Of a stretch of 64,000 bases of DNA, positions 28,817-38,360 are shown piece by piece. Within the stretch, counting starts at the first letter, position 1, and every line of letters starts with the position of its first letter. The translations under genes and the position numbers were made by a program. This stretch comes from Limnospira fusiformis SAG 85.79 (GTDB lineage Bacteria; Cyanobacteriota; Cyanobacteriia; Cyanobacteriales; Microcoleaceae). The notes beneath the pieces are model-generated. The model had not been told where the DNA came from. It made no database searches and worked only from the letters and a program-made list of their open reading frames with translations. The stretch covers positions 4,407,363 through 4,471,362 of the forward strand of contig NZ_CP051185.1 in assembly GCF_012516315.1 (NCBI RefSeq), given 5' to 3'.

Positions 28817-30592
28817 CTACTTAACCCACTCCCAAACTAATACCAATTGTGCGAGTCCCGATCGCAAAATTGATTCAGTTATCATGGGTTCTTCCCAATC
28901 AATTTCTACCCCATCGATCCATATCCCCAATTCCGGCGACACATCTCGCAGTTGAGTAATAATTGCGTCGCTACAGATACCTACTTGCTGAAACCTTTGA
29001 CCACCTAAGCATTGTACGGGACTGGGAGTATCGATCGCCGATGCTAGACCGCCATTATCAACTCCAGTCTGGTCAGGCTGCCAATCAATCACAGCACTTT
29101 CATCTAATATAGTACCTATCAACCGGGGAGGTTCACGGGTAGCGATATCAATTTCCCAATGATAGCCTGGGAAATCAGCACTTAAAATCGCCACTAATCT
29201 AAGGGTTCCTTTATACCATAGTTTACCCGGTTCGAGAACGCGGACAGTAATGCCACCAATAAGTCTAGCGATCGCCGCCGAACCTCTAACAGTATGCCAC
29301 ATCAGAGATTGGATCAACTGACTGAGGCTAACTTGAGGAATCATCACATAGCCATAAGGAGATGATTGGCGATTATCTTGAGATTCTGAGGCGATCGCTT
29401 CCACCAAATCCCAGGCTTTGCGAATCAGAAAACGATTAAATATATCTGGGGATAGTTTAGGTTCTGGGGAGGAAACCCGGCGATTTTTACTATGAGAAAC
29501 CGATGATTGAGCCGGTTCATCCGCCGCCGCAAAATTCTCATAACTTAAACAGAATTTTTCCAGGGGAACCGCTATTTTCTGAATAATTATTTCTTGAAAA
29601 GAACGACTAAAAATCATCATATCAGTGAGTTTCAGTTGACTTACCAATAAAAGGTATGGGGTCATTTCCTCGGAATCGTAACTACCTTCCATGGGATCAT
29701 AATTAACCTCATTAACCTGATGGTTACTCCACTGCATCGAAGGATAATTAACTAAAAATTGAAATCCGAAATCTAATAATAGTTGACCGGGTTCCCAATT
29801 ATATCCAGGTTCGAGAACTGCAATTGATTGTGATTTCCATAAATCCAGCGCCTCAAATTCTTGATTAATAATATTTTTAAGCTGCTCAAGCAGAGACTTG
29901 GCTGAACGAGGAACAGTACATAACTCACAGTCAAAAGACTGCACGATCGCATTATGATGTAAATTAAATTTAGGACTCTCACCCGTAGCCAGGTCTAAAT
30001 CATATTGACCCTGGGGAGTTTTCAGGATTAAACTAGCTACCAGTCGCAAAACCCCTGGTTTTCTTGTACCTCGAGGGGAAGTTACCATCACCTCAATTCC
30101 AGTTAGCAGCGCCATAATATTTTCAGCACTACAGCCTAAGCGCCACAATAATAGGGTTTGCAAATCACCGAGAGTTACAATTTCCGATGGACTCTTATCC
30201 GATAAATTCCCGGACTTAGGGTAACTTTTTTCTGTGGTTTTTTGCCCTTCTAAAAAATGATGCCAAATATCCACCAGTTCCTCGGCAACGTAGGGAATCA
30301 GACGTTCTTCGGCGGCCAAAGGTGGCTCACTGGCGACAGAGAGGGAATCAGAGTTAATCTCAGCATTAGTCTGTAGGAGAGCATCAGATGATGAATCATT
30401 AACTAGCGATCGCAGACTAAATATCAGTTCTACCAACTTTTCCAGACTGTTAATTAAAGCGCCTGTTCCCACACCTTTACCCAAATCTCTGAGACGGGAA
30501 ACATCAACTTTCACTAAAGTTAACTGTTGGGCGATCGACATATTTTTAGCCGTGGTACTATCGTCGCCATAGATAATTAGATCAGACATCAA
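28817..30592 (-). CDS. Protein of unknown function with a duplicated domain, kinase partner
   Basis: 591 residues, not recognised. Residues 141-209 and 422-490 are two copies of one domain: LGDLQTLLLWRLGCSAENIM... and LSQLIQSLMWHTVRGSAAIA..., each continuing GIxVxVxxP, GxLRLVAxL, then P-x4-5-DIAT-x-E-x-P. The N terminus resembles a GTG-binding-like loop (LGKGVGTGALINSL) but is not a Walker A. The gene overlaps the upstream Ser/Thr kinase by 11 bp, so the two are translated together and the protein may be a substrate or regulator of that kinase. No signal peptide. Confidence 0.8.
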   Translation of the reverse strand: MMSDLIIYGDDSTTAKNMSIAQQLTLVKVDVSRLRDLGKGVGTGALINSLEKLVELIFSLRSLVNDSSSDALLQTNAEINSDSLSVASEPPLAAEERLIPYVAEELVDIWHHFLEGQKTTEKSYPKSGNLSDKSPSEIVTLGDLQTLLLWRLGCSAENIMALLTGIEVMVTSPRGTRKPGVLRLVASLILKTPQGQYDLDLATGESPKFNLHHNAIVQSFDCELCTVPRSAKSLLEQLKNIINQEFEALDLWKSQSIAVLEPGYNWEPGQLLLDFGFQFLVNYPSMQWSNHQVNEVNYDPMEGSYDSEEMTPYLLLVSQLKLTDMMIFSRSFQEIIIQKIAVPLEKFCLSYENFAAADEPAQSSVSHSKNRRVSSPEPKLSPDIFNRFLIRKAWDLVEAIASESQDNRQSSPYGYVMIPQVSLSQLIQSLMWHTVRGSAAIARLIGGITVRVLEPGKLWYKGTLRLVAILSADFPGYHWEIDIATREPPRLIGTILDESAVIDWQPDQTGVDNGGLASAIDTPSPVQCLGGQRFQQVGICSDAIITQLRDVSPELGIWIDGVEIDWEEPMITESILRSGLAQLVLVWEWVK

Positions 30593-32525
30593 TGTCCTCC
30601 GATAATTCTTGTAAAGGTAAACCTAGACTATCCACTACCTTGATAGAGTACCCTGTTGAGGGAACTAAGGCTAAACCAGTTTGTTTCCAAGGTGCTAAGG
30701 CTGTAGCGACAGGACAGTTATACTCAACTAAACGATGACCTGACCAATTAAAAATTTGCATTTTTCCAGGTTCGATCGTCCAACCATAACCCCAGTCTGC
30801 CATAAATAAAGCTGTCGGGGGGGATGCTACAGCCACACGAATGACACTGAGAGGTTTAAGATTGATTTGCAGTAGGGTTAAGGGTTGATGCTGACATAAA
30901 GCCAGGATCGTATAAGGATGAGGGGTGGCGAATACTTGGTTAACATTGATGGGTAATTTTATGGTTCCCATGGGCGCACCTCGGCGACTGTACATCTGAA
31001 AAATAGTTTTCGGTGATGAGGGTTTAGTGTTTGACCAAGTAGCCAATAAATGCCGCCCATCAATAAAGGTTAATTGAGGTAGTATTTGTGTGGAAACGGA
31101 AATCACTTTTAGGAGTTTTACCGATGAGTGACCCTTATCGTCGGTGCTATGGTGGGGGTTAGTTAATCCTTTGGTGAGAGAGTAAAATCGCAGTTGACCA
31201 GGTACAGCGATCGTTAAATAGTCCCGTTGCCATTCTGGCAGTAGATGTGCCTGTCGGGAAGAGTTCAAATGAGATTGAACTACATCCTGGGATATACTCA
31301 GGGTAGTTTTTTTAATATTTGTGCCAGTGTCTTTAAAGATTTGGGGCAGAAACCCTAGAGATTGGGAGTCTGGCTGAGGACTGGAGTTATGCCACCAATG
31401 GAGATAATTATTGGTCAAAATATAACACCCATGAGACATGGGATATAAACTAACTACAGATTCTGATACGGTGAAGGATTGAGACTGTTGTTCTGTGTAG
31501 GACCAGGCGATCACATTGCTACCTGTGGCACTGTAGAGATGGGTCGGATTTGATGCTAGAAGGGGTTGGCTGTCAGAGGGGGGAGGGTTGTTGAATTTAT
31601 GGGGGAGATCATAAAATTCCAGGGAGTCGATCGCATTGCTGTCCGGGTCTAGGGAGTCCGCCGCCTCCCCGGTTCTGGTCATCTGTGATGGCAAATACCA
31701 GGGAATTAAGCGATCGCCTATTTCTTGCACAGATGGATCAGCCATAGCCGCCTTTAAACTTTCCGCCATAGCGCCGGCGCTCGGAAAACGGCGGGCTGGC
31801 AGTTTTTCCAGGGATTTTTGTAATATATTTTGTAGGCACTCCGGCAAAAAAGTAGGCCGTTCAACTCGATGGTTCATGTGCGCCCACATAAGTTCACTAA
31901 ATAAACCATGAAAGGGGCGATCGCCTACTAATAATTCATACAATACCACCCCCATAGCATATACATCAGATTGAGCCGAGTACATACCATAAAACCTTTC
32001 CGGGGCCATATAAGCCGGAGAACCCCCTGGCGATTGACTGGAAGAACCTATATCATGGTGACTGGGTAGACGACGAGCAATGCCAAAATCAGATAGTTTC
32101 GGCTGCCATTTACCAGCAACTATCGTCAGGAGTATATTCTCTGGTTTAAGATCACAGTGAATTATGCCCCGCTGATGAGCATAGTCTAAGCCTTCGAGTA
32201 TCTCTACTATAATCTGTAGACCTTCGAGGAGTCCTAGAGTTTGATCACCCTCAATTAAACCCCGCAAAGTTCCAGCCTCACAGTAGTCCATCACTAGATA
32301 GCGCCCGTTTTGGATATGTTCCAAACCCAGACAGGCAGCAATGTTAGGATGCTGTAAACTAATGATATACCAAAGTTCTTGTAGGAACTGATTGGTTGGC
32401 GATCGCTCATGGCTCAATTCCTTGAGTGCCACCAATTTACCTTTTTGGCGATCGCTCGCGCAATAAACCTTCCCGTACTGTCCTTGTCCTACCAATCCCA
32501 AAATTCTATATTTAGAACGCTGCAT
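30582..32525 (-). CDS. Serine/threonine protein kinase with C-terminal propeller-like region
   Basis: About 647 residues. Kinase domain in the first 270: glycine loop LVGQGQYGKVY, lysine in VALKEL, catalytic HCDLKPENILL, DFGIARR, and APERFYGMYSAQSDVYAMG. The C-terminal 350 residues are rich in short beta-strand segments with repeated hydrophobic-WxH patterns and look like a beta propeller, but no exact repeat can be aligned. I start at ATG 32525 (MQRSKYRILG); the longer frame to 32591 adds 22 residues unlike kinases. A kinase also ends the slr0144-slr0152 cluster in Synechocystis, and V4R genes of that type lie 3-6 kb away here. Confidence 0.88.
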   Translation of the reverse strand: MQRSKYRILGLVGQGQYGKVYCASDRQKGKLVALKELSHERSPTNQFLQELWYIISLQHPNIAACLGLEHIQNGRYLVMDYCEAGTLRGLIEGDQTLGLLEGLQIIVEILEGLDYAHQRGIIHCDLKPENILLTIVAGKWQPKLSDFGIARRLPSHHDIGSSSQSPGGSPAYMAPERFYGMYSAQSDVYAMGVVLYELLVGDRPFHGLFSELMWAHMNHRVERPTFLPECLQNILQKSLEKLPARRFPSAGAMAESLKAAMADPSVQEIGDRLIPWYLPSQMTRTGEAADSLDPDSNAIDSLEFYDLPHKFNNPPPSDSQPLLASNPTHLYSATGSNVIAWSYTEQQSQSFTVSESVVSLYPMSHGCYILTNNYLHWWHNSSPQPDSQSLGFLPQIFKDTGTNIKKTTLSISQDVVQSHLNSSRQAHLLPEWQRDYLTIAVPGQLRFYSLTKGLTNPHHSTDDKGHSSVKLLKVISVSTQILPQLTFIDGRHLLATWSNTKPSSPKTIFQMYSRRGAPMGTIKLPINVNQVFATPHPYTILALCQHQPLTLLQINLKPLSVIRVAVASPPTALFMADWGYGWTIEPGKMQIFNWSGHRLVEYNCPVATALAPWKQTGLALVPSTGYSIKVVDSLGLPLQELSEDIDV

Positions 32526-32634
32526 AGCTTTAGCTAGTGTCCCCCCAAATCCAATTAAAATAGAAATGAATTTACAGTAAGCTGCTCCCACTTTTTGAAT
32601 TTGTTCATATACAACCGAAGCTCACAGGATTACT

Positions 32635-32940
32635 ATGTCATCTAAAATTGAGTCTCAACCCAATTCCCAATCAAATTATCCTGCTCCTACTAGAATCATA
32701 CAATCTAGGAGCCAATATCAATCTTGCCATATTAATGTCCCTGATCTGGAACGACCTGTTCCTGCTATTTCTGTCGGTCAGGAATATTATAGTTTTTTTC
32801 GGGCCGTCCCCAACGCTGACAAAACCTTTGAGATTATAGCCAAATTGAGCAACATGGGGGAAAATACAGTTATTACTAGAGTACCCACAGCCTATGTGAT
32901 TTGGGTCCTTGAACCCCAAGCGTCCCTATGTCAAAGGTAA
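32635..32940 (+). CDS. Small conserved-looking protein of unknown function
   Basis: 101 residues, start ATG 32635. The first 30 residues are polar and probably disordered (QPNSQSNYPAPTR); the rest reads as a compact domain (YYSFFRAVPNADKTFEIIAKLS, then TRVPTAYVIWVLEP). It is divergent from the kinase gene, 110 bp apart, and precedes the ferredoxin gene on the same strand. No family recognised. Confidence 0.55.
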   Translation: MSSKIESQPNSQSNYPAPTRIIQSRSQYQSCHINVPDLERPVPAISVGQEYYSFFRAVPNADKTFEIIAKLSNMGENTVITRVPTAYVIWVLEPQASLCQR

Positions 32941-33088
32941 CCACCAGGGGAAAGACAACAGGGAAGGGGTCATTTAATTAAATCTGACACCCGATACCCT
33001 GTCAATTAAACCCTTAGTCCAGTGTCAATACACTAGCGCCCAACGCTATACTTTAACTAAATTACAATCAAGACTGAACCACATCATT

Positions 33089-33574
33089 ATGGCTAAAGTT
33101 ATTCGCCTCGAACCTATCGCTGAGGAGATGGAGGTTAAAACTAATTCTAACATTTTATCTGCTTTGCTTTCTAAAGAACTTCATGTCTTGAAAGAATGTG
33201 GCGGTCGTGGAATGTGCGCCACCTGTCATGTTTATATTAAAGATGGCATGGAGAGTCTGTCGCCAGTTAACCGACGAGAACAAAGAACCCTAGAAGTAAT
33301 TACTACCGCCCAAAAAACATCCCGCCTCGCTTGTCAAGCCCACGTTCTCGGAGAGGGTATTGTCATTGAACTACCTTCCGGGATGTATATTAATGCTATT
33401 GAGGATGTGGAGTCTTTAATCGGAAGACGCGCCGAACAGGAACTCCTGCATCCTATTACCGGGGATGTAGTTGTGGAAACTGGTAAACTGATTACCCGCT
33501 CGATTATTAATCAACTCAAAGAAACTCAGTTCCAGGTTGGTGAGTATATGTCTCGTACTACAGATGCTAAATAA
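33089..33574 (+). CDS. 2Fe-2S ferredoxin-like protein (Slr0148 type)
   Basis: 161 residues. The plant-type cluster motif is C37-GGRGM-C43-AT-C46 with C82 in RLACQAHV, enough for one [2Fe-2S] cluster. The C-terminal 60 residues (GMYINAIEDVESLIGRR onward) are an extension beyond PetF. In Synechocystis a ferredoxin-like gene, slr0148, sits in the slr0144-slr0152 cluster linked to photosystem II assembly; here V4R genes of the same cluster lie just across a pentapeptide gene, supporting that match. Electron partner unknown. Confidence 0.85.
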   Translation: MAKVIRLEPIAEEMEVKTNSNILSALLSKELHVLKECGGRGMCATCHVYIKDGMESLSPVNRREQRTLEVITTAQKTSRLACQAHVLGEGIVIELPSGMYINAIEDVESLIGRRAEQELLHPITGDVVVETGKLITRSIINQLKETQFQVGEYMSRTTDAK

Positions 33575-34586
33575 GTTTACACTTCACAGGGTTTGAGGAT
33601 TGCCACCCCTCTCCCCCAACCTGGAAACCAGGGAGAGGGTATATTACTCGCAAAAAAACATCATTTTGTCGATGGTTTGTAAACTTTGCCATTGGGGAGG
33701 GTAGCCCCAGCCAGTTGAGCGCCTTTGAGTTCAACCCCCGCCAAAATAGCGGCGCGAAGATTAGCTTCTCGGAGGTCAGCCTTAGTTAAATTAGCTCCGG
33801 TAAGGTTCGCATCAGTTAAATCAACGCGATCGAGATAAGCGCCGCCTAGGTCAGCATGAATCAAGCAAGCACTTTGCAAATTAGCGCCACTGAGGTTAGC
33901 AGCACTAAGATTAGCTTCCATTAACAATGCACCCACTAAAGTAGCTTCACTCAAATAGGCTCCGGCTAGATTAATCCCAGTTAATAATTTTTGGCTCAGG
34001 TCCACCCCCCCCAAATCAGCACCACTGAGGTTAACCTTAGTGAGGTGAGCGCCATTAAGACAGATATCTCGCAAATAGGTTTTGCTGAGATTAGCTCTAC
34101 TGAGGTTGGCTCTAGTTAGGTTAGCTTGATACAAATCAGCTTCTACCAGGGATGCTGAGTTGAGATAGGCATCTGTCAGGTTAGCACCACGCAAATTAGC
34201 ACGACCAAGATTAGCTTTAGTTAAATCAGCTTCCGTCAAGTTAGCACCCATGAGATTAGCGCGAGTCATTTTGCACTCACTCAGATTGGCGGCGCTAAGG
34301 TTGACATCCTTGAGGTTAGCAGAACTTAGATCAGCTTGAAATAAGTCCGCCTCAGATAAATTAGCTTTAATTAAATAGGCACGAACAAAGTTAGCTGATT
34401 GTAAATTGCTTTTGGTTAAATTCGCGGAACTGAGATCAGCTTTGTGCAAATTGGTTTTGATAAAAATAGCCTCAGTTAAATCAGCCCAATTTAGATGAGC
34501 CGATTCTAGGTTGACACCACTTAAAGTTGCACCTTGTAGATTGGCTCCATTGAGACTAGACCCGCTGAGGTTAGCCCCAGTTAAGT

Positions 34587-35547
34587 TATAGCATTAGTCA
34601 AGGTAGTTAGGACGCAGCTTGGAGAACGGAATCCATGGCATCATGGAGAGAATCAAACTGCTCAATACAATGGCGAATGCGGGCTTTCAACCACGACCAA
34701 CATTTCTCTATCTTGTTGAGGTCTGGCGAATAAGGTGGTAGATAGAGCAAACGGCATTGAGCCGCCTCCACTAGCTCAGGAATCCGCCCCCCTTTATGAA
34801 ACGTTGCATTGTCTAGCACTAGAGTCTGACCTGGCTTCAATGTTGGAATTAAGATGAACTCCAACCACAACTCAAACACTGTCCGATTACAACAAGCCTC
34901 AAAGCTAAAGGGGGCTAAGAGTTGTTGATGACACCATGGGGCCATATAGCTCACCCTGCCCTGCCTCTTCCCGGATTTTAGGGCATGGAAGCGTTGTCCT
35001 TCCTCACGGTAACCATAAGGGTAATCCGAGTCCTGACTATTCATGCCGGCTTCATCGAGGTAGACCACTTCTTGTGGCTCCATCTGTTCAATCTGAGCCA
35101 TAAACTCCTCTCGCTGTTGCTCATCACCTTCTTGGTAGCCGTAAGTTTTTTTTCTGGTGAAGCCAATTTTCTTCAAGGCTCTGGATATGGTGCGAGGAGA
35201 GATATCGTCATCCCAAAGTTGAGCCATCTGAGCTGCGGTTTGATCGCCATGCTCTTGGGCAAAAGCCTTGAATTTCTGCCAGTCGGTAATTTTGTGGTTA
35301 TTGCCAGGTCGGTGATTAGGTTTAGGGAGGAAGTCTCCGGTCTGTGCTTTTCTTTGCAGCCAGAGATTAATGGTGTTCCTGCTGACATGGAAAACTTGAC
35401 TGGCTTCTGTTTTGGGCATACCGTCTAGTTCAATGGCATCAATAACTTTTTGTCTGAGGTCGTAACTATAGGGGGCTGGCATTTTTGGTCTTCTTAGTTA
35501 TCTCGTCCTCTCCATTATACGTCCTAAGTGTTCTGTCTTGTGCTATA
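34587..35547 (-). mobile_element. IS630-family element, copy 5 (961 bp)
   Basis: TATA ends at 34587 and 35544-35547, same ends as the other copies, inserted at GGAGC-TA-ACTT of the pentapeptide gene. An otherwise ordinary gene is broken here, so the insertion is probably recent. Confidence 0.93.
34607..35482 (-). CDS. IS630-family transposase, intact (copy 5)
   Basis: 291 residues with HTH and DDE core complete (VVYLDEAGMN, VLDNATFHK, DLNKIEKCW). Differs from other copies at scattered sites (QEGDEQQRE, DQTAAQMAQLW, SYMAPWCHQ). Potentially active. Confidence 0.92.
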   Translation of the reverse strand: MPAPYSYDLRQKVIDAIELDGMPKTEASQVFHVSRNTINLWLQRKAQTGDFLPKPNHRPGNNHKITDWQKFKAFAQEHGDQTAAQMAQLWDDDISPRTISRALKKIGFTRKKTYGYQEGDEQQREEFMAQIEQMEPQEVVYLDEAGMNSQDSDYPYGYREEGQRFHALKSGKRQGRVSYMAPWCHQQLLAPFSFEACCNRTVFELWLEFILIPTLKPGQTLVLDNATFHKGGRIPELVEAAQCRLLYLPPYSPDLNKIEKCWSWLKARIRHCIEQFDSLHDAMDSVLQAAS

Positions 35548-35832
35548 GCTCCACTGAGGTTGACTTTACTTAGATTTGCTAAACTGAGATGAGCGCCGCT
35601 GAGATCGGCTTCACTAAAATCAGCCCCAATCAGTTGTGCTCTGTTATTGATCTGTGAGGCTCCTACGCCGATGGTAGAGATACTACTACTTTCGGGATGG
35701 TTCCTGGTGGTGAGGATAATGCCACGCAGGCTAATTCCTTTAAAGTTTCTCTCTCCTTCTGCATATCGACTGATAAGTTCTGTGGCATCCATAAGTTAGG
35801 GCAAAAATCAATCTGGTTTAACCTCCCCTCTG

Positions 35833-36501
35833 TTATCCAGACTTTTGTTGGCAGAGTTGCCGGAGAATAGTGTCATGGTCTTGATTTTCATCAACCATTG
35901 CTTCTGCACCCTTGAGACGATCGCTCAATCCCACAATAAAGCAGTTATAATCTGCCCCTAGGGATTGACAAGTCGTTTGCACACAATGCAAATCACGGCC
36001 AGTTAACTGGCTAAAAAATATGCTCAATAACCCCGCCTCTAGGTAGCAAACCGGCCGTTTCCATTCAGGAGCCCCCAGGCTAAAGGGGGAGTGAGTTGTC
36101 TTAATCAACAGAAATCCTTGTTGATTATAAGATCCATCTATTTCTAAAGTTCCCCAACCGTGAGTTTTCCAACATTGTTGTAAGCATTGAGTAAATTGTA
36201 TCATTTCCATACTGCCCAGGGGCTGATGGTAATATTCGGCGATTTCTTCGCAAAATCTAACGTAAAAGTGTTTCCCCCACCAGCGACCACAGTTAAATAG
36301 TACCAGACGGGCGGCTTGACCTGTTTCTTGTTCTAAGCCCTTATAAATCGCTCTGACTAGGGTATCCGGTAGGGCTAAAATGCGATCGCCGCGCCGATTT
36401 TCTAATAAACCCAGTTCTAAATCACCCCTAACGTAACTATTGAATGCGAAGTAGTTACCGGGGAGTTGAGTTTGTCTAAGCAGTTCATCAATTTCGATCA
36501 T
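35833..36501 (-). CDS. V4R-domain protein (Slr0147 type)
   Basis: 222 residues. The V4R (4-vinyl reductase) fold is indicated by GLEQETGQAARLVLFNCGRWWG, the PVCYLEAGLLSIFFSQLTGRDLHC segment and the cysteine pattern CVQTTCQSLGADYNC near the C terminus. V4R domains bind small hydrophobic ligands or metal-cysteine sites. It is last in a four-gene minus-strand operon with two V4R genes around a phycobiliprotein-like gene, the order of slr0144-slr0147 in Synechocystis, a cluster linked to photosystem II assembly. Ligand unknown. Confidence 0.85.
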   Translation of the reverse strand: MIEIDELLRQTQLPGNYFAFNSYVRGDLELGLLENRRGDRILALPDTLVRAIYKGLEQETGQAARLVLFNCGRWWGKHFYVRFCEEIAEYYHQPLGSMEMIQFTQCLQQCWKTHGWGTLEIDGSYNQQGFLLIKTTHSPFSLGAPEWKRPVCYLEAGLLSIFFSQLTGRDLHCVQTTCQSLGADYNCFIVGLSDRLKGAEAMVDENQDHDTILRQLCQQKSG

Positions 36502-36549
36502 CGTAGTTCTCCTTATTCTAAGTAATAAGCCATCGCCCGTCTGTAGAGG

Positions 36550-37017
36550 CTAATCTGAGTGATTCAGTAATGTTTCTTTCGCTAGATTTAGGTAATCTTC
36601 CAGGTAAATCATAGCTTTAGGAGAGAGCATTTCTTCCAGCTTACCTTGTAAAAGTTCATAAATTTTGGTTTCAATCGCTTGACTTTGGCGAGTCTTCACA
36701 AAACCTCTCAGCCAGTCCAATACATTATTTTTTAGGTACTCCGTATCATCTAGCAACATAGCCATGGCACAATGACGCATAATCAGAATCCAATGTTGTA
36801 GAGATTTTTCTACAATAGGCTGTTGTGCATCAGAAAAAGCCGTCTGTAATTTTTCCGCAATAGGTTCAAAAATCGTCGCTTCGCGATCGCGCAAAAATTC
36901 GTAGATCTTGAGTCTTTGAGCCAAAGTTGACGTATGGCGTTTAAATTCCTGAAGTTCTTCAGGTTTCAGATAGCGATTTTCAGCTTGAGTCAACAAGCTA
37001 TTAACATCTGAGGACAT
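36550..37017 (-). CDS. Phycobiliprotein-like globin-fold protein (Slr0146 type)
   Basis: 155 residues, all helical. The sequence follows phycobilisome globins: LLTQAENRYLKPEELQEFKR, YEFLRDREATIFEPIAEKL, WILIMRHCAMAMLLDDTEYL, and LDWLRGFVKTRQSQAIETKIY. A cysteine in RHCAMA is at about the place where chromophore cysteines occur in phycobiliproteins, but attachment cannot be judged. Third gene of the operon, 48 bp before the V4R gene. Confidence 0.75.
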   Translation of the reverse strand: MSSDVNSLLTQAENRYLKPEELQEFKRHTSTLAQRLKIYEFLRDREATIFEPIAEKLQTAFSDAQQPIVEKSLQHWILIMRHCAMAMLLDDTEYLKNNVLDWLRGFVKTRQSQAIETKIYELLQGKLEEMLSPKAMIYLEDYLNLAKETLLNHSD

Positions 37018-37092
37018 AAGTTTTACCTAGGAATTATGGATGTGGAAGTTGGATTATGTGGTCAGATTTTCCCTGATAATTAACTTATAGTT

Positions 37093-37374
37093 TTAGAACA
37101 AATTTACCAGATCGTCGATGGTGACATCATTTTCTGTTTCTGGCGAATTTTCCGCGAAAGAAACCGATGATTTGCTGGGGAAGACTCCCACTTCTGGTGT
37201 GCCTTCCCAGACAAACCGATTAAAAAATTCCGCCACAGAAATGCTCAACGTTTCTAAGTCTTCACCCCCCGTATTATTGGGGCTGCTGGAACTTTGGCTA
37301 GTTCCTTGCCAGTTAAGATTATTGAAGAATTCCTGAACAGAAATAGATAGCCAGTCCTTGGGTTGGTCAGTCAT
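37093..37374 (-). CDS. Small protein with two SISVxEFF repeats (Slr0145 type)
   Basis: 93 residues. A 16-residue motif occurs twice: SISVQEFFNNLNWQGT (residues 10-25) and SISVAEFFNRFVWEGT (45-60), joined by a polar linker, with an acidic tail ending TIDDLVNLF. These look like short linear binding motifs rather than a folded domain. Its ATG overlaps the stop of the upstream V4R gene by one base (TAATG), so translation is coupled. Confidence 0.8.
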   Translation of the reverse strand: MTDQPKDWLSISVQEFFNNLNWQGTSQSSSSPNNTGGEDLETLSISVAEFFNRFVWEGTPEVGVFPSKSSVSFAENSPETENDVTIDDLVNLF

Positions 37375-38072
37375 TATCTTCGCTTTCCATCTTGTAATTT
37401 CCGTTGAATGTCGCGGGCTGTTGCTCCTTCGTTAAGCCAGAATGCTGCTGCATCAATGCGATCGGGGTTGCCCAGTAGAAATTTACAGTAAGTTTCCCCC
37501 ATCGAGTAGCATTGCAGTTCAATGCAACTGAGGGGTTTTTTAACCAGCGTGCTAAAAAATCCCGAAAATAGCCCAGCGTAGATGTGACAGACAGGTTTTC
37601 CCACATCTCCGAGACTACGAGCCACAGCCGAGTCGAATAGGTTAATAAAAATGCAGCCATGTTGGCGATCGCTCATATCTACCTCCCATCGTCCCCAACC
37701 TTGGGCCGTAAAGGGCCACCACCAGGTTTCTAACAGGAACATGAGGTTAGACTTGCGGATACTACGGCCAAATTCTTCCTCAAACCATTTTTGGAAAAAT
37801 TCCGCATCTTCTAGTCCCCACTGATGTCCAATCGTGTACATAATCACTGATGAAGCTGGACCAACTTCTTCTTCCAATCCTTCTACCAGACCAATAATAA
37901 AATCTTCGCTGGTGAGGATATTGCGGGAGTTATTCCAATCCGTGATCGAACCCGTGGACGATTCCAGGCTAAAAAAATCTTGAAATCTATAATGGTTATG
38001 AGCCTTGGGATTATAGCGTTTCAGCAGAGATTCTGTCTGAATTTCGTTGGTAGCCGGGGAAGTTGAGGTCAT
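37374..38072 (-). CDS. V4R-domain protein (Slr0144 type), first gene of operon
   Basis: 232 residues from ATG 38072, which has AAGGAG about 10 bases upstream; a longer frame to 38201 lacks such a site. V4R features: FIIGLVEGLEEEVGPASSV, IGHQWG, WWWPFTAQGWGRWEVDMSD, KPVCHIYAGLFSGFFSTLVKK, and CIELQCYSMGETYCKFLLG. It opens the operon with the repeat protein, the phycobiliprotein-like gene and a second V4R gene. By synteny with slr0144 it is probably involved in photosystem II assembly or pigment handling at the thylakoid membrane (inference). Confidence 0.87.
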   Translation of the reverse strand: MTSTSPATNEIQTESLLKRYNPKAHNHYRFQDFFSLESSTGSITDWNNSRNILTSEDFIIGLVEGLEEEVGPASSVIMYTIGHQWGLEDAEFFQKWFEEEFGRSIRKSNLMFLLETWWWPFTAQGWGRWEVDMSDRQHGCIFINLFDSAVARSLGDVGKPVCHIYAGLFSGFFSTLVKKPLSCIELQCYSMGETYCKFLLGNPDRIDAAAFWLNEGATARDIQRKLQDGKRR

Positions 38073-38360
38073 TTGTATAATACTCCTTTTTAACAGGGGT
38101 GGATCCAAAGTAGACTCAAATAAGTTTCTTAATTTTAGGGGATTTTTAGATCCAGTAGGGTTGAAGGAACCGAATACCCATAGCTGGCCAACAGATATCA
38201 ATCAGCTGATACCCTATCAGTCCCTAGGCTGACCGGAAGTAGATACCCGCCTATTGTTACTGCCATCTATTCTGGCTGATATTCCTGGCTGCGACCCCTA
38301 GAGTCATGCTTTGCACCCCAAAGAGCCCCCATAATAGGTCAATTCATCCCTTGACCCCAA

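Larger units (their letters stand above)
33661..35792 (-). pseudogene. Pentapeptide-repeat protein gene split by IS630 copy 5
   Basis: Removing the IS630 and one TA from 34587-35547 restores one frame of 1,173 bp, 390 residues: N-terminal MDATELISRYAEGERNFKGI, then about 55 pentapeptides of the A(N/D)Lxx form (ADFSEADLSGAHLSLANLSK ... ANLTKADLREANLRA). The joined codons at the insertion read SGANLTG. Such proteins fold as a right-handed quadrilateral beta helix. The 3' part keeps an open frame (33661-34449 from a TTG) but lacks a natural start. Same strand as the V4R operon 41 bp upstream. Confidence 0.88.
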
